Source: Pelobacter sp.
GTDB taxonomy: Bacteria > Desulfobacterota > Desulfuromonadia > Geobacterales > Pseudopelobacteraceae
Reading direction: 5' to 3'
Assembly (NCBI GenBank): GCA_030824515.1
Contig: JAVBXN010000036.1
Coordinates: 30,822 to 94,821 of the forward strand
DNA: 64,000 nucleotides
Shown: piece by piece, positions 17,486 to 26,212 of the stretch
How positions within the stretch are numbered: the stretch's first letter is position 1
How the letters are laid out: every line of letters begins with the position of its first letter
Translations under genes and position numbers: made by a program
Notes under the pieces: model-generated
The model's database searches: none
What the model was told of the DNA's origin: nothing
What the model saw: only the letters and a program-made list of their open reading frames with translations

Positions 17486-17898
17486 TATTTGGCTGCCGGT
17501 TCCGTCACCATGCCGAGACGTTCGATACCGGCACCCTTGATATCTGCCATTGCCCGGACAACTTCGCCGTATGGCACACCGGCGTCAGCCTTGAGAAAGA
17601 CCTCTTTCTTGGCTCGCGTGGCAAACATGGTTGTAAGATTCGACCTGAGGTCACCGATCGGCACCTCATCCTTGTTGATATAAACCTTGCCTGACTTGTC
17701 CACACTGACCACAACCGCCTCTTCTGCCGGCGTCATGGCCTTGGTATCGGCCTTGGGAAGATTGACCTGCACTCCCTGCTGCATCATCGGAGCGGTTACC
17801 ATAAAGATCACCAGAAGCACCAACATGACATCAACCAACGGAGTAACGTTGATTTCAGCCATCAAACTGCGATTGTCGTTCTGTCCTCCCATGGCCAT
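17485..17898 (-). CDS. tolR: TolR (ExbD/TolR family)
   Basis: 137 residues: one membrane helix near the N-terminus with the conserved Asp in 'INVTPLVDVMLVLLVIFMV' followed by a small periplasmic domain. With TolQ it forms the proton channel that powers TolA. Starts 3 bp after the tolQ stop; its own stop overlaps the tolA start. Confidence 0.95.
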   Translation of the reverse strand: MAMGGQNDNRSLMAEINVTPLVDVMLVLLVIFMVTAPMMQQGVQVNLPKADTKAMTPAEEAVVVSVDKSGKVYINKDEVPIGDLRSNLTTMFATRAKKEVFLKADAGVPYGEVVRAMADIKGAGIERLGMVTEPAAK

Positions 17899-17901
17899 GA
17901 T

Positions 17902-18588
17902 CTATTTCCCCGCTATGTTACGCTGAACGATATTCAAAAATTCTGTGGAGAAATTGTCCATTTCCTTAATCAACACCCTGATTTTATGTTGGAAATGGTT
18001 GTAGGCCATGACAGCGGGAATAGCGGCTACCAGGCCGATGGCAGTTGCGATCAGCGCCTCGGCGATACCGGGTGCGACGACGGCCAACGACGCGGAACCG
18101 GTCCGACCGATCCCTTCAAAAGCGGTCATAATGCCCCAGACCGTTCCGAACAGCCCGATAAAAGGAGAGGTTGAACCGGTGGTGGCCAGAAAAGTCAGGT
18201 ATTTTTCAAGACGGGTGATTTCAGAATTGGTGGCGCGGCGCAGAGCGCGGGACACGTTCTCGACCCCGCCTAGATCGGTACTGAGTGCACTGCCTTCGCT
18301 GACGCCTCCGCCTTCAACAACTTTTTTGAGTTCGCCGTACCCCTCGTTGAACAGCACGGTTAAAGGTGAGCTGGCAAAACGGTCCACCTGCGATGCAATG
18401 GCATCAAAACGCTTGGATTTCCAGAAAAAATCCATAAACCGGACTGACTCGCTGTTGGCCCGGTGAACCTGAAACAGTTTGAACATGATGATAGCCCACG
18501 AAACCACCGAAAAACTGATCAGGATCAGCAGAACAATTTTTACAATCAGGCCGGTGCCGGTTAATAAGGCCACGGATGTTACCTCCAT
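17902..18588 (-). CDS. tolQ: TolQ (MotA/TolQ/ExbB proton channel)
   Basis: 228 residues with three membrane helices (about 10-35, 130-155, 165-195) and the family motif 'GLFGTVWGIMTAF' and 'AEALIATAIGLVAAIPAV'. First gene of tolQRAB-pal. The ATG at 18588 lacks a ribosome-binding site; ATGGAGG itself contains one, placed 9 bp before an in-frame GTG at 18573, so translation may really begin there, five residues later. Confidence 0.95.
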   Translation of the reverse strand: MEVTSVALLTGTGLIVKIVLLILISFSVVSWAIIMFKLFQVHRANSESVRFMDFFWKSKRFDAIASQVDRFASSPLTVLFNEGYGELKKVVEGGGVSEGSALSTDLGGVENVSRALRRATNSEITRLEKYLTFLATTGSTSPFIGLFGTVWGIMTAFEGIGRTGSASLAVVAPGIAEALIATAIGLVAAIPAVMAYNHFQHKIRVLIKEMDNFSTEFLNIVQRNIAGK

Positions 18589-18653
18589 AAGCGTGATAAA
18601 GTTGAAAACCTAGTACTTCGAACGTGTCAAGTCAAGTTAAAACAAGCTTTAAC

Positions 18654-19862
18654 TCAACAACTATCACCGCTCAACTTGGTTGCAATACTGTCTAGAATCC
18701 TTTCAGCCAGCGCATCCTTGGACATCAAAGGGCAATCCTCGCTGCTGCCGTCCCTGAAAAGCAACAGCGCACGGTTGTTCTCCGCATTGAAACCAGCGTC
18801 GGCCCGGCTGACATCGTTGGCCACGATCATGTCAAGATTCTTCTCTCTCATTTTTTTTGCAGCATACTCAGCCAGGTTATCAGTCTCCGCGGCAAATCCG
18901 ACCAAAAACGGCCGCTGATTCATGGCACCCAATCCCGCCAGAATATCCGGGTTTTTAACAAGCTCGATGGTTATGTCGTCATGTTGTTTCTTGACCTTGG
19001 TCGCCATTCTTTCTACAGGACGATAATCAGCCACGGCCGCTGCCTTGATAACAACATCACAGCGGCTTACATGCGACATGATCGCTGCCTGCATTTCACG
19101 GGCACTTACCACGAGAACAGACTCGACTCCGTATGGAGCTGGCAGACAGGTCGGTCCGCTGACCAATATAACACTCGCTCCGCGGCGGACTGATGCGCGC
19201 GCCAAGGCATACCCCATTTTCCCGGAAGAGTGATTGCTGATGTAGCGGACCGGGTCTAGCTCTTCACGAGTCGGACCGGCCGTGACCATGATCGTACGAC
19301 CGGCCAGATCCTTGTCTGACAATGCCGCCAGAGCTGCCTCGAATATAACCTCTGGCGCCGCCAGTTTTCCTTGGCCTTCCCAGCCGCAGGCCAGAGATCC
19401 GCAGACCGGATCGACAAACAGGTAACCCAGACGGCCAAGCCGCGCTTCGTTTTCACGGTATATCGGGTTGGTATACATGTTGACGTTCATTGCAGGAGCA
19501 ATGAGAACCGGAGCCTTGGTGGCCATGACGGTGGTAGTGAGCATGTCATCGGCAATGCCGCAGGCGATCTTTCCGATCACGTTGGCGGTAGCCGGGGCAA
19601 CAACGAAGAGATCGGCACGATCAGCCAGTGAGATGTGGCCGATCTCCCTTTCGGCGATCAAGTTGAACAGCTCGGTATGAACCGGGTTCGAAGAAAGCGT
19701 CTGGAATGTCAGGGGAGTGACGAATTCCTGGGCGGCGCGGGTCATGATCACGTGTACGTCCGCGCCAGCCTTGGTCAACAACCGCAACAGCTCGATCGCC
19801 TTGTAGACAGCAATACCACCGCTGACGGCCAGTACTACACATTTATCCTTCAGGTTATTCAC
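18654..19862 (-). CDS. coaBC: Bifunctional CoaBC (phosphopantothenoylcysteine decarboxylase/synthase)
   Basis: 402 residues. The N-terminal flavin decarboxylase (CoaC, about 1-180) shows 'VLAVSGGIAVYKAIELLR', the His of 'EIGHISLADRAD', 'APAMNVNMY' and 'CGSLACGWEGQGK'. The C-terminal synthase (CoaB) has 'VTAGPTREELDPVRYISNHS' and 'KAAAVADYRP'. It makes 4'-phosphopantetheine for coenzyme A. Translation appears to start at a GTG (19862) preceded by GAGG at 6 bp, 8 bp after the stop of the MBL hydrolase. Confidence 0.95.
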   Translation of the reverse strand: MNNLKDKCVVLAVSGGIAVYKAIELLRLLTKAGADVHVIMTRAAQEFVTPLTFQTLSSNPVHTELFNLIAEREIGHISLADRADLFVVAPATANVIGKIACGIADDMLTTTVMATKAPVLIAPAMNVNMYTNPIYRENEARLGRLGYLFVDPVCGSLACGWEGQGKLAAPEVIFEAALAALSDKDLAGRTIMVTAGPTREELDPVRYISNHSSGKMGYALARASVRRGASVILVSGPTCLPAPYGVESVLVVSAREMQAAIMSHVSRCDVVIKAAAVADYRPVERMATKVKKQHDDITIELVKNPDILAGLGAMNQRPFLVGFAAETDNLAEYAAKKMREKNLDMIVANDVSRADAGFNAENNRALLLFRDGSSEDCPLMSKDALAERILDSIATKLSGDSC

Positions 19863-19870
19863 AAAAAACC

Positions 19871-20494
19871 TCAGAAATACGGGTTACAGCGTTTCTCATG
19901 GCCAATAGTGGTATCCGGTCCATGCCCTGGAAATGCGACCACATCATCCGGCAGAGTAAACAACCTGGTACGAATCGACTCCAAAAGCTGTTCATGGGAT
20001 CCACCCGGCAGGTCTGTGCGGCCGATCGAATCGGCAAAGAGTGTATCACCTGTTATAATCTTATTTTCTTTCTCGAAGTACAGGCAGCAGCCCCCCTGAG
20101 TATGGCCAGGTGTATGCAGAACCTTCAACCGGCAGTTCCCGAAACTGATCTCCATTCCATCGGTCAGAAACTCGTCCGACTCCGGCGAGTTTTCTCCATG
20201 CATACCATACATGCGAGCCACTTCGGAGACTCTTCCCAGCATCGGCGCATCACTCTGGTGGATAAGGAGACGGGCTCCGAAAGCCGTTACTGCCTCGCGA
20301 TTACCTCCCACGTGATCAAAATGACCGTGTGTGTTAATTATGGCATGCACGTTCAGGCCATGCTTTCGGACGGCCTGTTCGATAAGCTCAACATCTCCTC
20401 CAGGATCAACCACGATGCCTTCTCGTGTATCTTCACATCCCAGAACAAAGCAGTTTACGGATAGTGGACCAACCACTATCTCTTCAAAAATCAT
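19871..20494 (-). CDS. MBL-fold hydrolase (glyoxalase II-like)
   Basis: 207 residues of the glyoxalase-II-like MBL family: zinc ligands in 'INTHGHFDHVGG', 'LHTPGHTQGGCCLYF', 'TGDTLFADSIGRTDLPGGS' and a final 'FPGHGPDTTIGHE'. It is a short form without the glyoxalase C-terminal domain, so a thioester or persulfide hydrolase role is possible. First gene of a two-gene transcript with coaBC. Confidence 0.88.
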   Translation of the reverse strand: MIFEEIVVGPLSVNCFVLGCEDTREGIVVDPGGDVELIEQAVRKHGLNVHAIINTHGHFDHVGGNREAVTAFGARLLIHQSDAPMLGRVSEVARMYGMHGENSPESDEFLTDGMEISFGNCRLKVLHTPGHTQGGCCLYFEKENKIITGDTLFADSIGRTDLPGGSHEQLLESIRTRLFTLPDDVVAFPGHGPDTTIGHEKRCNPYF

Positions 20495-20574
20495 ATCCGG
20501 TTCCCCCTACAGATTGACAACTTGAATTAACCTGCTAAAATGCCTCCCTGATGAACTCAGGAGGATTAATCACC

Positions 20575-20763
20575 ATGAACAGAAAACCATTTGTAGACCA
20601 GGACAGCTGCATCAGTTGCGGACTATGCGTATCAACATGTCCTGGAGTATTCAGATTCAACAACTCCGGAAAATCAGAAGTTTACTGTCCGGATGGCGAC
20701 TCCGAGCAGCAGATCCAGCAGGCGATCGATGGCTGCCCGGTTCAGTGCATCAGCTGGAAATAA
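20575..20763 (+). CDS. [4Fe-4S] ferredoxin, monocluster type
   Basis: 62 residues with one cluster motif CISCGLCVSTCPG (about 13-25) and the fourth Cys in 'GCPVQCISW' near the end, the Thermotoga/Desulfovibrio single-cluster ferredoxin layout. A low-potential electron carrier. The ATG at 20575 follows AGGAGG at 8 bp. Rubredoxin follows 27 bp later, probably in the same transcript. Confidence 0.92.
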   Translation: MNRKPFVDQDSCISCGLCVSTCPGVFRFNNSGKSEVYCPDGDSEQQIQQAIDGCPVQCISWK

Positions 20764-20790
20764 CACACCACACAGAAAAGGAGTATTCTC

Positions 20791-20949
20791 ATGGAACGTT
20801 GGATCTGCACTATCTGCCAGTACGTCTACGACCCGGAAACGGGAGATCCTGACCACGGCATTGCCCCCGGCACACCTTTCGGTTCATTGCCGGACGACTG
20901 GACCTGCCCTCTCTGCGGAGCAGGCAAAGATGTTTTTGAGCAGGAGTAA
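20791..20949 (+). CDS. Rubredoxin
   Basis: A 52-residue rubredoxin with the iron-binding pairs [10 protein letters not shown] and CPLCGAGKD, and the conserved '[15 protein letters not shown]' between them. A small one-electron carrier, in anaerobes often feeding oxygen/superoxide-reducing enzymes. AAAAGGAG lies 7 bp before the ATG. It pairs with the ferredoxin gene upstream and a terminator follows 12 bp after the stop. Confidence 0.97.
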   Translation: MERWICTICQYVYDPETGDPDHGIAPGTPFGSLPDDWTCPLCGAGKDVFEQE

Positions 20950-20961
20950 TCGGGAAATATG

Positions 20962-20986
20962 AATAGAGGCGCTTCGCGCCTCTATT
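20962..20986. terminator. Shared bidirectional terminator
   Basis: AATAGAGGCGC (20962-20972) and GCGCCTCTATT (20976-20986) form an 11-bp perfect stem with a TTC loop and a T run on the plus strand. The stop codon of the convergent zinc-ribbon gene (20982-20984) lies inside the right arm. Confidence 0.9.
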
Positions 20987-21161
20987 TTTTCAATTCAGCC
21001 GGTTTGATGATATCAATCACATGCTCTCCAGCCACCACCTTGACCCTCCAGACTAATCCGCATGTCCCACATTCCTTGACAGGTGATTCTTCGGCTGAAA
21101 ATCCGCTGGAGTGAGTATCCAGGTCAACTGCAGTTCTGTCTCCGCAATTCGGGCATTTCAT
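20982..21161 (-). CDS. Small zinc-ribbon protein
   Basis: A 59-residue protein with two CxxC knuckles: 'MKCPNCGDR' at the start and 'KECGTCGLVW' at residues 30-39, followed by a hydrophobic strand-like tail. This is the shape of a zinc ribbon. GGAGG sits 8 bp before the ATG, a strong sign that it is real. Function unknown. It lies between the rubredoxin terminator and the aminotransferase; the aminotransferase stop is 33 bp upstream, so they may be co-transcribed. Confidence 0.8.
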   Translation of the reverse strand: MKCPNCGDRTAVDLDTHSSGFSAEESPVKECGTCGLVWRVKVVAGEHVIDIIKPAELKK

Positions 21162-21194
21162 CTGCGCTACCTCCGTGTAGTTTCCGCTGTATTG

Positions 21195-22268
21195 TTATGC
21201 CAACTCTGGCATGATAGTAACTATTTCGCTAAAGAGCTCATTGAGATCGCCCCTGGTCATATCGCCCATATGGGCAATTCGAAAGGTTTTGCCCTTGATT
21301 TTGCCATATCCGTCGTCAAATGCAAAGCCGGCATCGCCCAGTTTTTTCTTTAGCAGGGCAAGATCAATGCCACGACTGTTGCTGCTACATGTCAGGGTTT
21401 GCGAACAGTAGCGCAATTCCGGAAAAAGCTCGAAACCACGACTGGTAACCCAGCCCCGCACATAATCGGCCAGGTCGGCATGGCGCGCCCAGCGCGCCTC
21501 AAGGCCTTCCGCAAAGATTCGTTCCAGTTGTCGGTCCATGGCATAAATCAGTGAAATGCATGGAGTTGATGGAGTGTTGTCCTTATCGTCGTTTGCGGCA
21601 AATTCCGTAAAATCGAAATAATACCCACGCCCCTCCATGAGAGCTGCCCGCTGCAGAGCCTTTTCACTGGCCGTGAAAACCGCCAGACCAGGCGGCAATG
21701 CAAAAGCTTTTTGAACCCCAAAAATGCAACTGTCGATCCCCAGTTCATCAACCGGCACCCTGACTGCGCTCATTGAAGAAACCGTATCCACAATAAACAT
21801 TACATCGGGAAATTTTTTCATTACCTCGGCAATTTCCGCCAGAGGCGACATGACTCCGGTTGAGGTTTCGTTATGGATCATGGTCATGCTATCGTATTTG
21901 CCGGTTGACAGCGCCAGCTCAACAGCTTCCGGAGTAACCGGCTTGCCCCAATCGAAGCGGATGGCGTCGGCCTTTTTACCGCAACGCAGTGTCACATCAT
22001 GCCATTTATCCGAGAAAGCGCCATTACAAAAATTGGCACAACGAGTTCCGACGAGGTTACGGATAGCACCCTCCATCACACCAAAGGCACTGGAGGTGGC
22101 CAGGAACACCCTGCCATCGGTGAAAAGCAGTTTTTTTAGTCCGGAAGTAACACGACCGTGAAGCTCCGCATATTCCTTCATGCGGTGGCCAATCATTGGT
22201 GACGACATGGCTGCCAGGATATCGGGATGAATCTCAACGGGACCGGGGATAAATAATTTTTTGTGCAT
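21195..22268 (-). CDS. Class V aminotransferase (alanine-glyoxylate/serine-pyruvate type)
   Basis: 357 residues, PLP fold type I. 'KKLFIPGPVEIHPDILAAMS' is the usual opening of the alanine-glyoxylate/serine-pyruvate aminotransferase group, 'VDTVSSMSAVRVPVDELGID' follows, and the PLP-binding Lys is in 'FGVQKAFALPPG'. It moves amino groups between small 2-oxo acids; the exact pair cannot be told. The ATG at 22268 is chosen over 22313 because the family begins there, with a GGAG site at 12 bp. Confidence 0.85.
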   Translation of the reverse strand: MHKKLFIPGPVEIHPDILAAMSSPMIGHRMKEYAELHGRVTSGLKKLLFTDGRVFLATSSAFGVMEGAIRNLVGTRCANFCNGAFSDKWHDVTLRCGKKADAIRFDWGKPVTPEAVELALSTGKYDSMTMIHNETSTGVMSPLAEIAEVMKKFPDVMFIVDTVSSMSAVRVPVDELGIDSCIFGVQKAFALPPGLAVFTASEKALQRAALMEGRGYYFDFTEFAANDDKDNTPSTPCISLIYAMDRQLERIFAEGLEARWARHADLADYVRGWVTSRGFELFPELRYCSQTLTCSSNSRGIDLALLKKKLGDAGFAFDDGYGKIKGKTFRIAHMGDMTRGDLNELFSEIVTIMPELA

Positions 22269-22313
22269 GATTTGCCGTGCTCCAATGTACTTGTGAGTCA
22301 TATCGGATTGCAT

Positions 22314-22607
22314 ATTTTACGGTTAATCAAGCTAGCAAATGACTTTGCTAAAGTCAAGATTACTGCCATTAATATATTACTATTGGCGGATATACTTCCA
22401 ATCACTATGGCTTAACACACGGCATGTAAATCAAACGCATTTTTACGATCTCGCTCAAGCAGACAAGCCGTTTTCAAGCAATCTGATAAAAACAGCAACT
22501 ATCACACCTTAACATCGAAATCCATCTTGCCAAACATTTCCAGAACGGCATATTACTTTACACTCACACAATATGACACACACCAGATTTCACGTACATA
22601 TTATGCG
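22314..22607. other. AT-rich intergenic region, nothing recognised
   Basis: An AT-rich stretch upstream of the regulatory region of the cytochrome gene. I see no ORF with a ribosome-binding site, no RNA gene and no clear repeat other than the operator-like words that begin at 22608. Confidence 0.5.
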
Positions 22608-22796
22608 TATACACTCAACTTAATTAATAACAAGACTAATCATATGAAAGTAATACATTATTTGGCATATGACTTCGCCTACATTATTCGTTTTATTCGT
22701 TGATTTTGTCATAACCGTAGTGTATAGACAAATGTCCACTGTATACTTTTCATATACACTTCGACCAACGCCTATTAGTATCATATAATTGGTAAT
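22608..22796 (+). promoter_or_regulatory. Promoter with TATACACT operator-like repeats
   Basis: A -10 TATAAT (22784-22789) and -35 TCGACC (22761-22766, four of six matches) with 17-bp spacing lie before the cytochrome gene. The word TATACACT occurs at 22608-22615 and 22753-22760, and its inverted form AGTGTATA at 22719-22726. The last copy touches the -35, and the two nearest copies form an 8-bp inverted repeat with 26 bp between. This layout suggests an activator or dual regulator binding. Confidence 0.5.
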
Positions 22797-22824
22797 CGAA
22801 TATCTTAGCATGGAGGAATCATTG

Positions 22825-24681
22825 ATGTTGCACAGACACTACCGTCTCATCCCTTTACTGTTCCTGTTGATTGCATCTGTCTTACCGGCAGCTGCAGAAC
22901 AGGGCATGGCCATTGACCCAGCCACTTGCCTAGGCTGTCACAGCGACAAGATATCCATGAGGGCTTTTGCTGCTTCAGTACATGGTAAAAATGCCTGCAC
23001 CAGCTGTCATGTTGACATCACTGATCTCGCCAAGCACATGAAAAAAGAGATCAAAGTCCAGAAAGTACAGTGTGAGCGCTGCCACAAGAAGCAGAATGCC
23101 GAGCATTATGCCAGCGTGCATGCAGCCAAGGGAGTTATGTGCGCTGATTGCCATACAGACATCCACACCCATAACTACTGGAAGAACGACAAGCGAATTG
23201 CAGTGGCCAAATGTGTACAGTGCCACGACAAAGAATCAGTTTACCAGAAGTCGGTTCACGGCAAGGCCGTAGCAGCCGGCAACATGGACTCCGCGGCCTG
23301 TACCGACTGCCACAACTTGCACGACATAAAACCTCTTGGCGCTAAAGGTTCGCATCTGGAGCGAGAGTTCCACACCAAAGTCTGCATGAAGTGTCACAGC
23401 GACCAGAAGATGATGGATAGAAACAAGGTCTTTAACGTAGCTGTCAAGTCCTATATGGAAAGCTATCACGGAAAGAACTACCGCCTCGGCTTCCCGGAAA
23501 AGGTTGCAGGCTGCTCGGATTGCCACACCGCCCACTCTGTATTACCGATGTCGGACCCGGCTTCCAGCGTCAACAAGGCCAACCTGGTGAAAACCTGCGC
23601 CCAGTGCCACTCCAAGGCTACTGTCCTGTTCACCAAGTTTTACTCCCATGGTGAAATGACTGATCGCCACAAGTATCCGATCCTGTTCTACACCTTTGTT
23701 GCAATGACAGGCCTGCTGGTCACCACATTTGCAGCATTCTGGATTCACACCTTGCTATGGATGTTCCGCGGCTTTGTTGAAAACAGGGAAAAAGCGGCCA
23801 AGCTTGCCGCCGGCACGCATCACCACGTAATACCTGATGCCCACAAGCAGTACCGTCGTTTCAACAGACTACACATCTTCCTGCATATTCTGGTTATCAC
23901 CAGCTTCCTGCTGCTGTCACTGACAGGCCTGCCGCTCAAGTTCAGCACCCAGCCATGGGCCGTCGAAATGATGAGATTCTATGGTGGGTCTGCTAACGCC
24001 GCTCTTCTGCACCGCTTAGGCGCGGCAATCACTTTTGTCTACTTCGGTTCTGCACTGGTGATGAGCTTCAACTTCCTGTTTATCAGGAAGGACATACCCG
24101 GCAACCCGATTCAGCGCCTGTTCGGGCCGGATTCACTCTGCTTCAACCTGCGCGATATTTTTGATGTCACCGCAATGGTAAAGTGGTTCTTCTTCATGGG
24201 ACCAAAACCGACATTTGAACGCTGGACATACTGGGAGAAATTCGACTTCATCGCAGTGTTCTGGGGTATGTTCGCCATCGGCGGCTCTGGCCTGATGCTC
24301 TGGTTCCCCGAGTTTTTCGGACTATTTTTACCCGGCTGGGCTTTCAACGTGGCCACGATTGTCCATTCGGACGAGGCATTGCTGGCAACCGGATTCATCT
24401 TCTCGGTTCACTTCTTCAACACCCACGGGCGCCCGGAAAAGTTCCCGATGGACTTTGTCATCTTCAATGGCCAGATTGCAAAAGAAGAGATGCTTGAGGA
24501 GCGTGGTGACCAGTGGAAACGCTACGAACAACTGGGCATAACAGAGAAGTTTGCCTGCAAACGCACCAGCGGAGTTATCTATGACTTCCTGGTAAAAGGC
24601 TTCGGATTCTGCGCCCTCTTCACAGGAATCAGCCTGCTGCTGCTGATGATCCTCGCCTTTTTGAGCGGCGGCGGGCACTAA
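22825..24681 (+). CDS. cbcL: CbcL-like inner-membrane cytochrome: nine-haem c domain plus diheme cytochrome b domain
   Basis: 618 residues. After a signal peptide ('[17 protein letters not shown]') come nine CXXCH haem c motifs (CLGCH, CTSCH, CERCH, CADCH, CVQCH, CTDCH, CMKCH, CSDCH, CAQCH), about residues 35-275. The C-terminal half is a HydC/FdnI-like cytochrome b with several membrane helices and His-containing helices ('[20 protein letters not shown]', '[21 protein letters not shown]'). Nine c-type motifs fused to such a b-type domain is the known layout of Geobacter CbcL, the quinol oxidase used for low-potential Fe(III) and electrode reduction. The start follows GGAGG at 8 bp. A perfect terminator follows. 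The ortholog call versus another b/c fusion needs comparison. Confidence 0.82.
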   Translation: MLHRHYRLIPLLFLLIASVLPAAAEQGMAIDPATCLGCHSDKISMRAFAASVHGKNACTSCHVDITDLAKHMKKEIKVQKVQCERCHKKQNAEHYASVHAAKGVMCADCHTDIHTHNYWKNDKRIAVAKCVQCHDKESVYQKSVHGKAVAAGNMDSAACTDCHNLHDIKPLGAKGSHLEREFHTKVCMKCHSDQKMMDRNKVFNVAVKSYMESYHGKNYRLGFPEKVAGCSDCHTAHSVLPMSDPASSVNKANLVKTCAQCHSKATVLFTKFYSHGEMTDRHKYPILFYTFVAMTGLLVTTFAAFWIHTLLWMFRGFVENREKAAKLAAGTHHHVIPDAHKQYRRFNRLHIFLHILVITSFLLLSLTGLPLKFSTQPWAVEMMRFYGGSANAALLHRLGAAITFVYFGSALVMSFNFLFIRKDIPGNPIQRLFGPDSLCFNLRDIFDVTAMVKWFFFMGPKPTFERWTYWEKFDFIAVFWGMFAIGGSGLMLWFPEFFGLFLPGWAFNVATIVHSDEALLATGFIFSVHFFNTHGRPEKFPMDFVIFNGQIAKEEMLEERGDQWKRYEQLGITEKFACKRTSGVIYDFLVKGFGFCALFTGISLLLLMILAFLSGGGH

Positions 24682-24703
24682 CAAGTAGCATCACAGACAC
24701 CTG

Positions 24704-24742
24704 AAACAACAACGGGGGGCTATCAGCCCCCCGTTGTTGTTT
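24704..24742. terminator. Strong bidirectional terminator after the CbcL-like gene
   Basis: AAACAACAACGGGGGGCT (24704-24721) pairs perfectly with 24725-24742: an 18-bp stem with a 3-nt ATC loop, C/G-rich in the loop-proximal part and A/T-rich outside. Confidence 0.92.
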
Positions 24743-24926
24743 ACCTGACTTGTTCTTCCCGTTTCAGCCCGTCAACCGTTCTTTGTGCAAACCGGTCCTT
24801 GTCATATTTACCAATCGAAATTACAAAGGGGATACAACCTTGGGGCATCCCCCAAATGTTTTGTATCGAGAGTAAACCTTCTCCTCTCACCTGACCACTT
24901 GGTGATATCTTCACGTTCCAAACTGG
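24741..24926 (-). pseudogene. Possible gene remnant downstream of the NrfD-like gene
   Basis: A minus-strand frame of about 61 codons stays open between a TAG at 24927-24929 and a TAA at 24741-24743. Its residues look protein-like rather than random (for example 'IWGMPQGCIPFVISIGKYDK' then 'DRFAQRTVDGLKREEQVR'), but no ATG with a ribosome-binding site precedes it; a GTG at 24914 is the only possible start. It may be the tail of a decayed gene or a very small real gene. I do not recognise a family. Its stop touches the terminator arm. Confidence 0.25.
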
Positions 24927-24956
24927 CTACAACTTCCGCACCATATGACAAATAGT

Positions 24957-26210
24957 TCAGTGCGTATCTTTCACTCCAAAAACCGGCAAGACCCTGGTTA
25001 CCAGGAAGAACAACACGAATGGCGTAATGATTACCGCAAGCGCGCCAAACAAACCCTCCTTGAGTGTTTCAAGGCTGTTCGGCCAAATAGGCAGACGATA
25101 CTCCATGAATCCGGAGAATGACGCGGAAAAAGCCTGTCCGCCGATAACGACATTCCAGCGCATCATGAAAACCCCCATCAGAACGAGCAGAGAACCCACC
25201 AAGGCCCTCCGGATAGTCAAGCCCGGCAACAGAAAGATGATGAACGGCAACACGTTTCCGAATCCATACTGCAGAACGAAGATTTTGAAAAAATCCTTTT
25301 CGTAAATGACACTGCGCAGGATGTCCCAGGATTTGACAGCCGTATAATTACGGAAGATCAGGTCCAGCAATTCAAGAGTAATCGCCAGAACCATAAACAT
25401 CAGTAAATATTTGGATGTCAACGTGACTGTTTGAATTTCAGCGCTTCTCAACTCCTCGTTGGAAGGTAGCCGCGGATCATTTTTTCGTTTCCATGCGGAA
25501 ATCTGCTTACGGATCTCCATGGCAATAATGTAGGTAACGATACAGAGCGCAACCCCTGACACCACTGCCGAGCAGATGAAGATGACCGGCATCAGTGGCG
25601 TCATCCAGAGCGCATTAGCCTTGACTGAGCCGAATATGAAACCTGCATAACCGTGCAGAAAGCAAGCCACAGGTATACCGATGCCGGCCAGAATACCCAC
25701 GGCGCGCTCGTCTTTGTGAATGGCCTCCGGGCTGAGATCCATCGCCCCCATGGCAAGCAGCGAATATAGAAAAAACTGGGCCGACTCGACATTGCCACGG
25801 CGCTGTTTCGATCTTAGCTCCAATACCGTTTCCACAATAAACCGTCGGTAAACGAACCATATCTCCGAAATGACAATCATTCCATAGGTCGTAAACACAA
25901 TACCGAACGCGGCAATGGCCGAAGTAAAATGGGGGGTCATCATCACATAGATGCCACGCTGCGGTTGCTGCAGATGCAGCAGCAGAGGCAGCATGGCAAC
26001 CGGGAGCAGCGCCAGCGAGAACACCAGTGAAAATCTCGCTATCTCCTTTAACTGTTTGACTCCGAACACATGGTAAAGGGAAGACAGCACGAATGCTCCA
26101 GCCACCAGGCCGGTCATGAATGGATACATGACGATCTGGATTGACCAGTAGATATATTCGTTGGGATAGACAAACAATTCCTTTATGGTCCAAGCCTCAC
26201 CGTGTACCAT
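24957..26210 (-). CDS. NrfD/PsrC-like membrane quinol oxidoreductase subunit (Cbc4/CbcU-like)
   Basis: 417 residues, an integral membrane protein of the NrfD/polysulfide reductase type with about ten hydrophobic helices ('YPFMTGLVAGAFVLSSLYHV', 'LFVYRRF', 'LHGYAGFIFGSVKANALWMT' and others). Such subunits bind menaquinol and pass electrons to the Fe-S and cytochrome subunits. It is the third gene of a three-gene operon with a four-cluster Fe-S protein and a tetrahaem cytochrome. That cytochrome c / Fe-S / NrfD set matches the Geobacter Cbc4 (CbcS, CbcT, CbcU) complex. It starts 2 bp after the stop of the Fe-S gene, with GAGG upstream. Confidence 0.82.
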   Translation of the reverse strand: MVHGEAWTIKELFVYPNEYIYWSIQIVMYPFMTGLVAGAFVLSSLYHVFGVKQLKEIARFSLVFSLALLPVAMLPLLLHLQQPQRGIYVMMTPHFTSAIAAFGIVFTTYGMIVISEIWFVYRRFIVETVLELRSKQRRGNVESAQFFLYSLLAMGAMDLSPEAIHKDERAVGILAGIGIPVACFLHGYAGFIFGSVKANALWMTPLMPVIFICSAVVSGVALCIVTYIIAMEIRKQISAWKRKNDPRLPSNEELRSAEIQTVTLTSKYLLMFMVLAITLELLDLIFRNYTAVKSWDILRSVIYEKDFFKIFVLQYGFGNVLPFIIFLLPGLTIRRALVGSLLVLMGVFMMRWNVVIGGQAFSASFSGFMEYRLPIWPNSLETLKEGLFGALAVIITPFVLFFLVTRVLPVFGVKDTH

Positions 26211-26212
26211 GG

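Noticed and set aside
22620..22811. Minus-strand frame of 63 codons in the cytochrome upstream region
   Set aside because: AT-rich, no ribosome-binding site, overlaps the promoter of the cytochrome gene.
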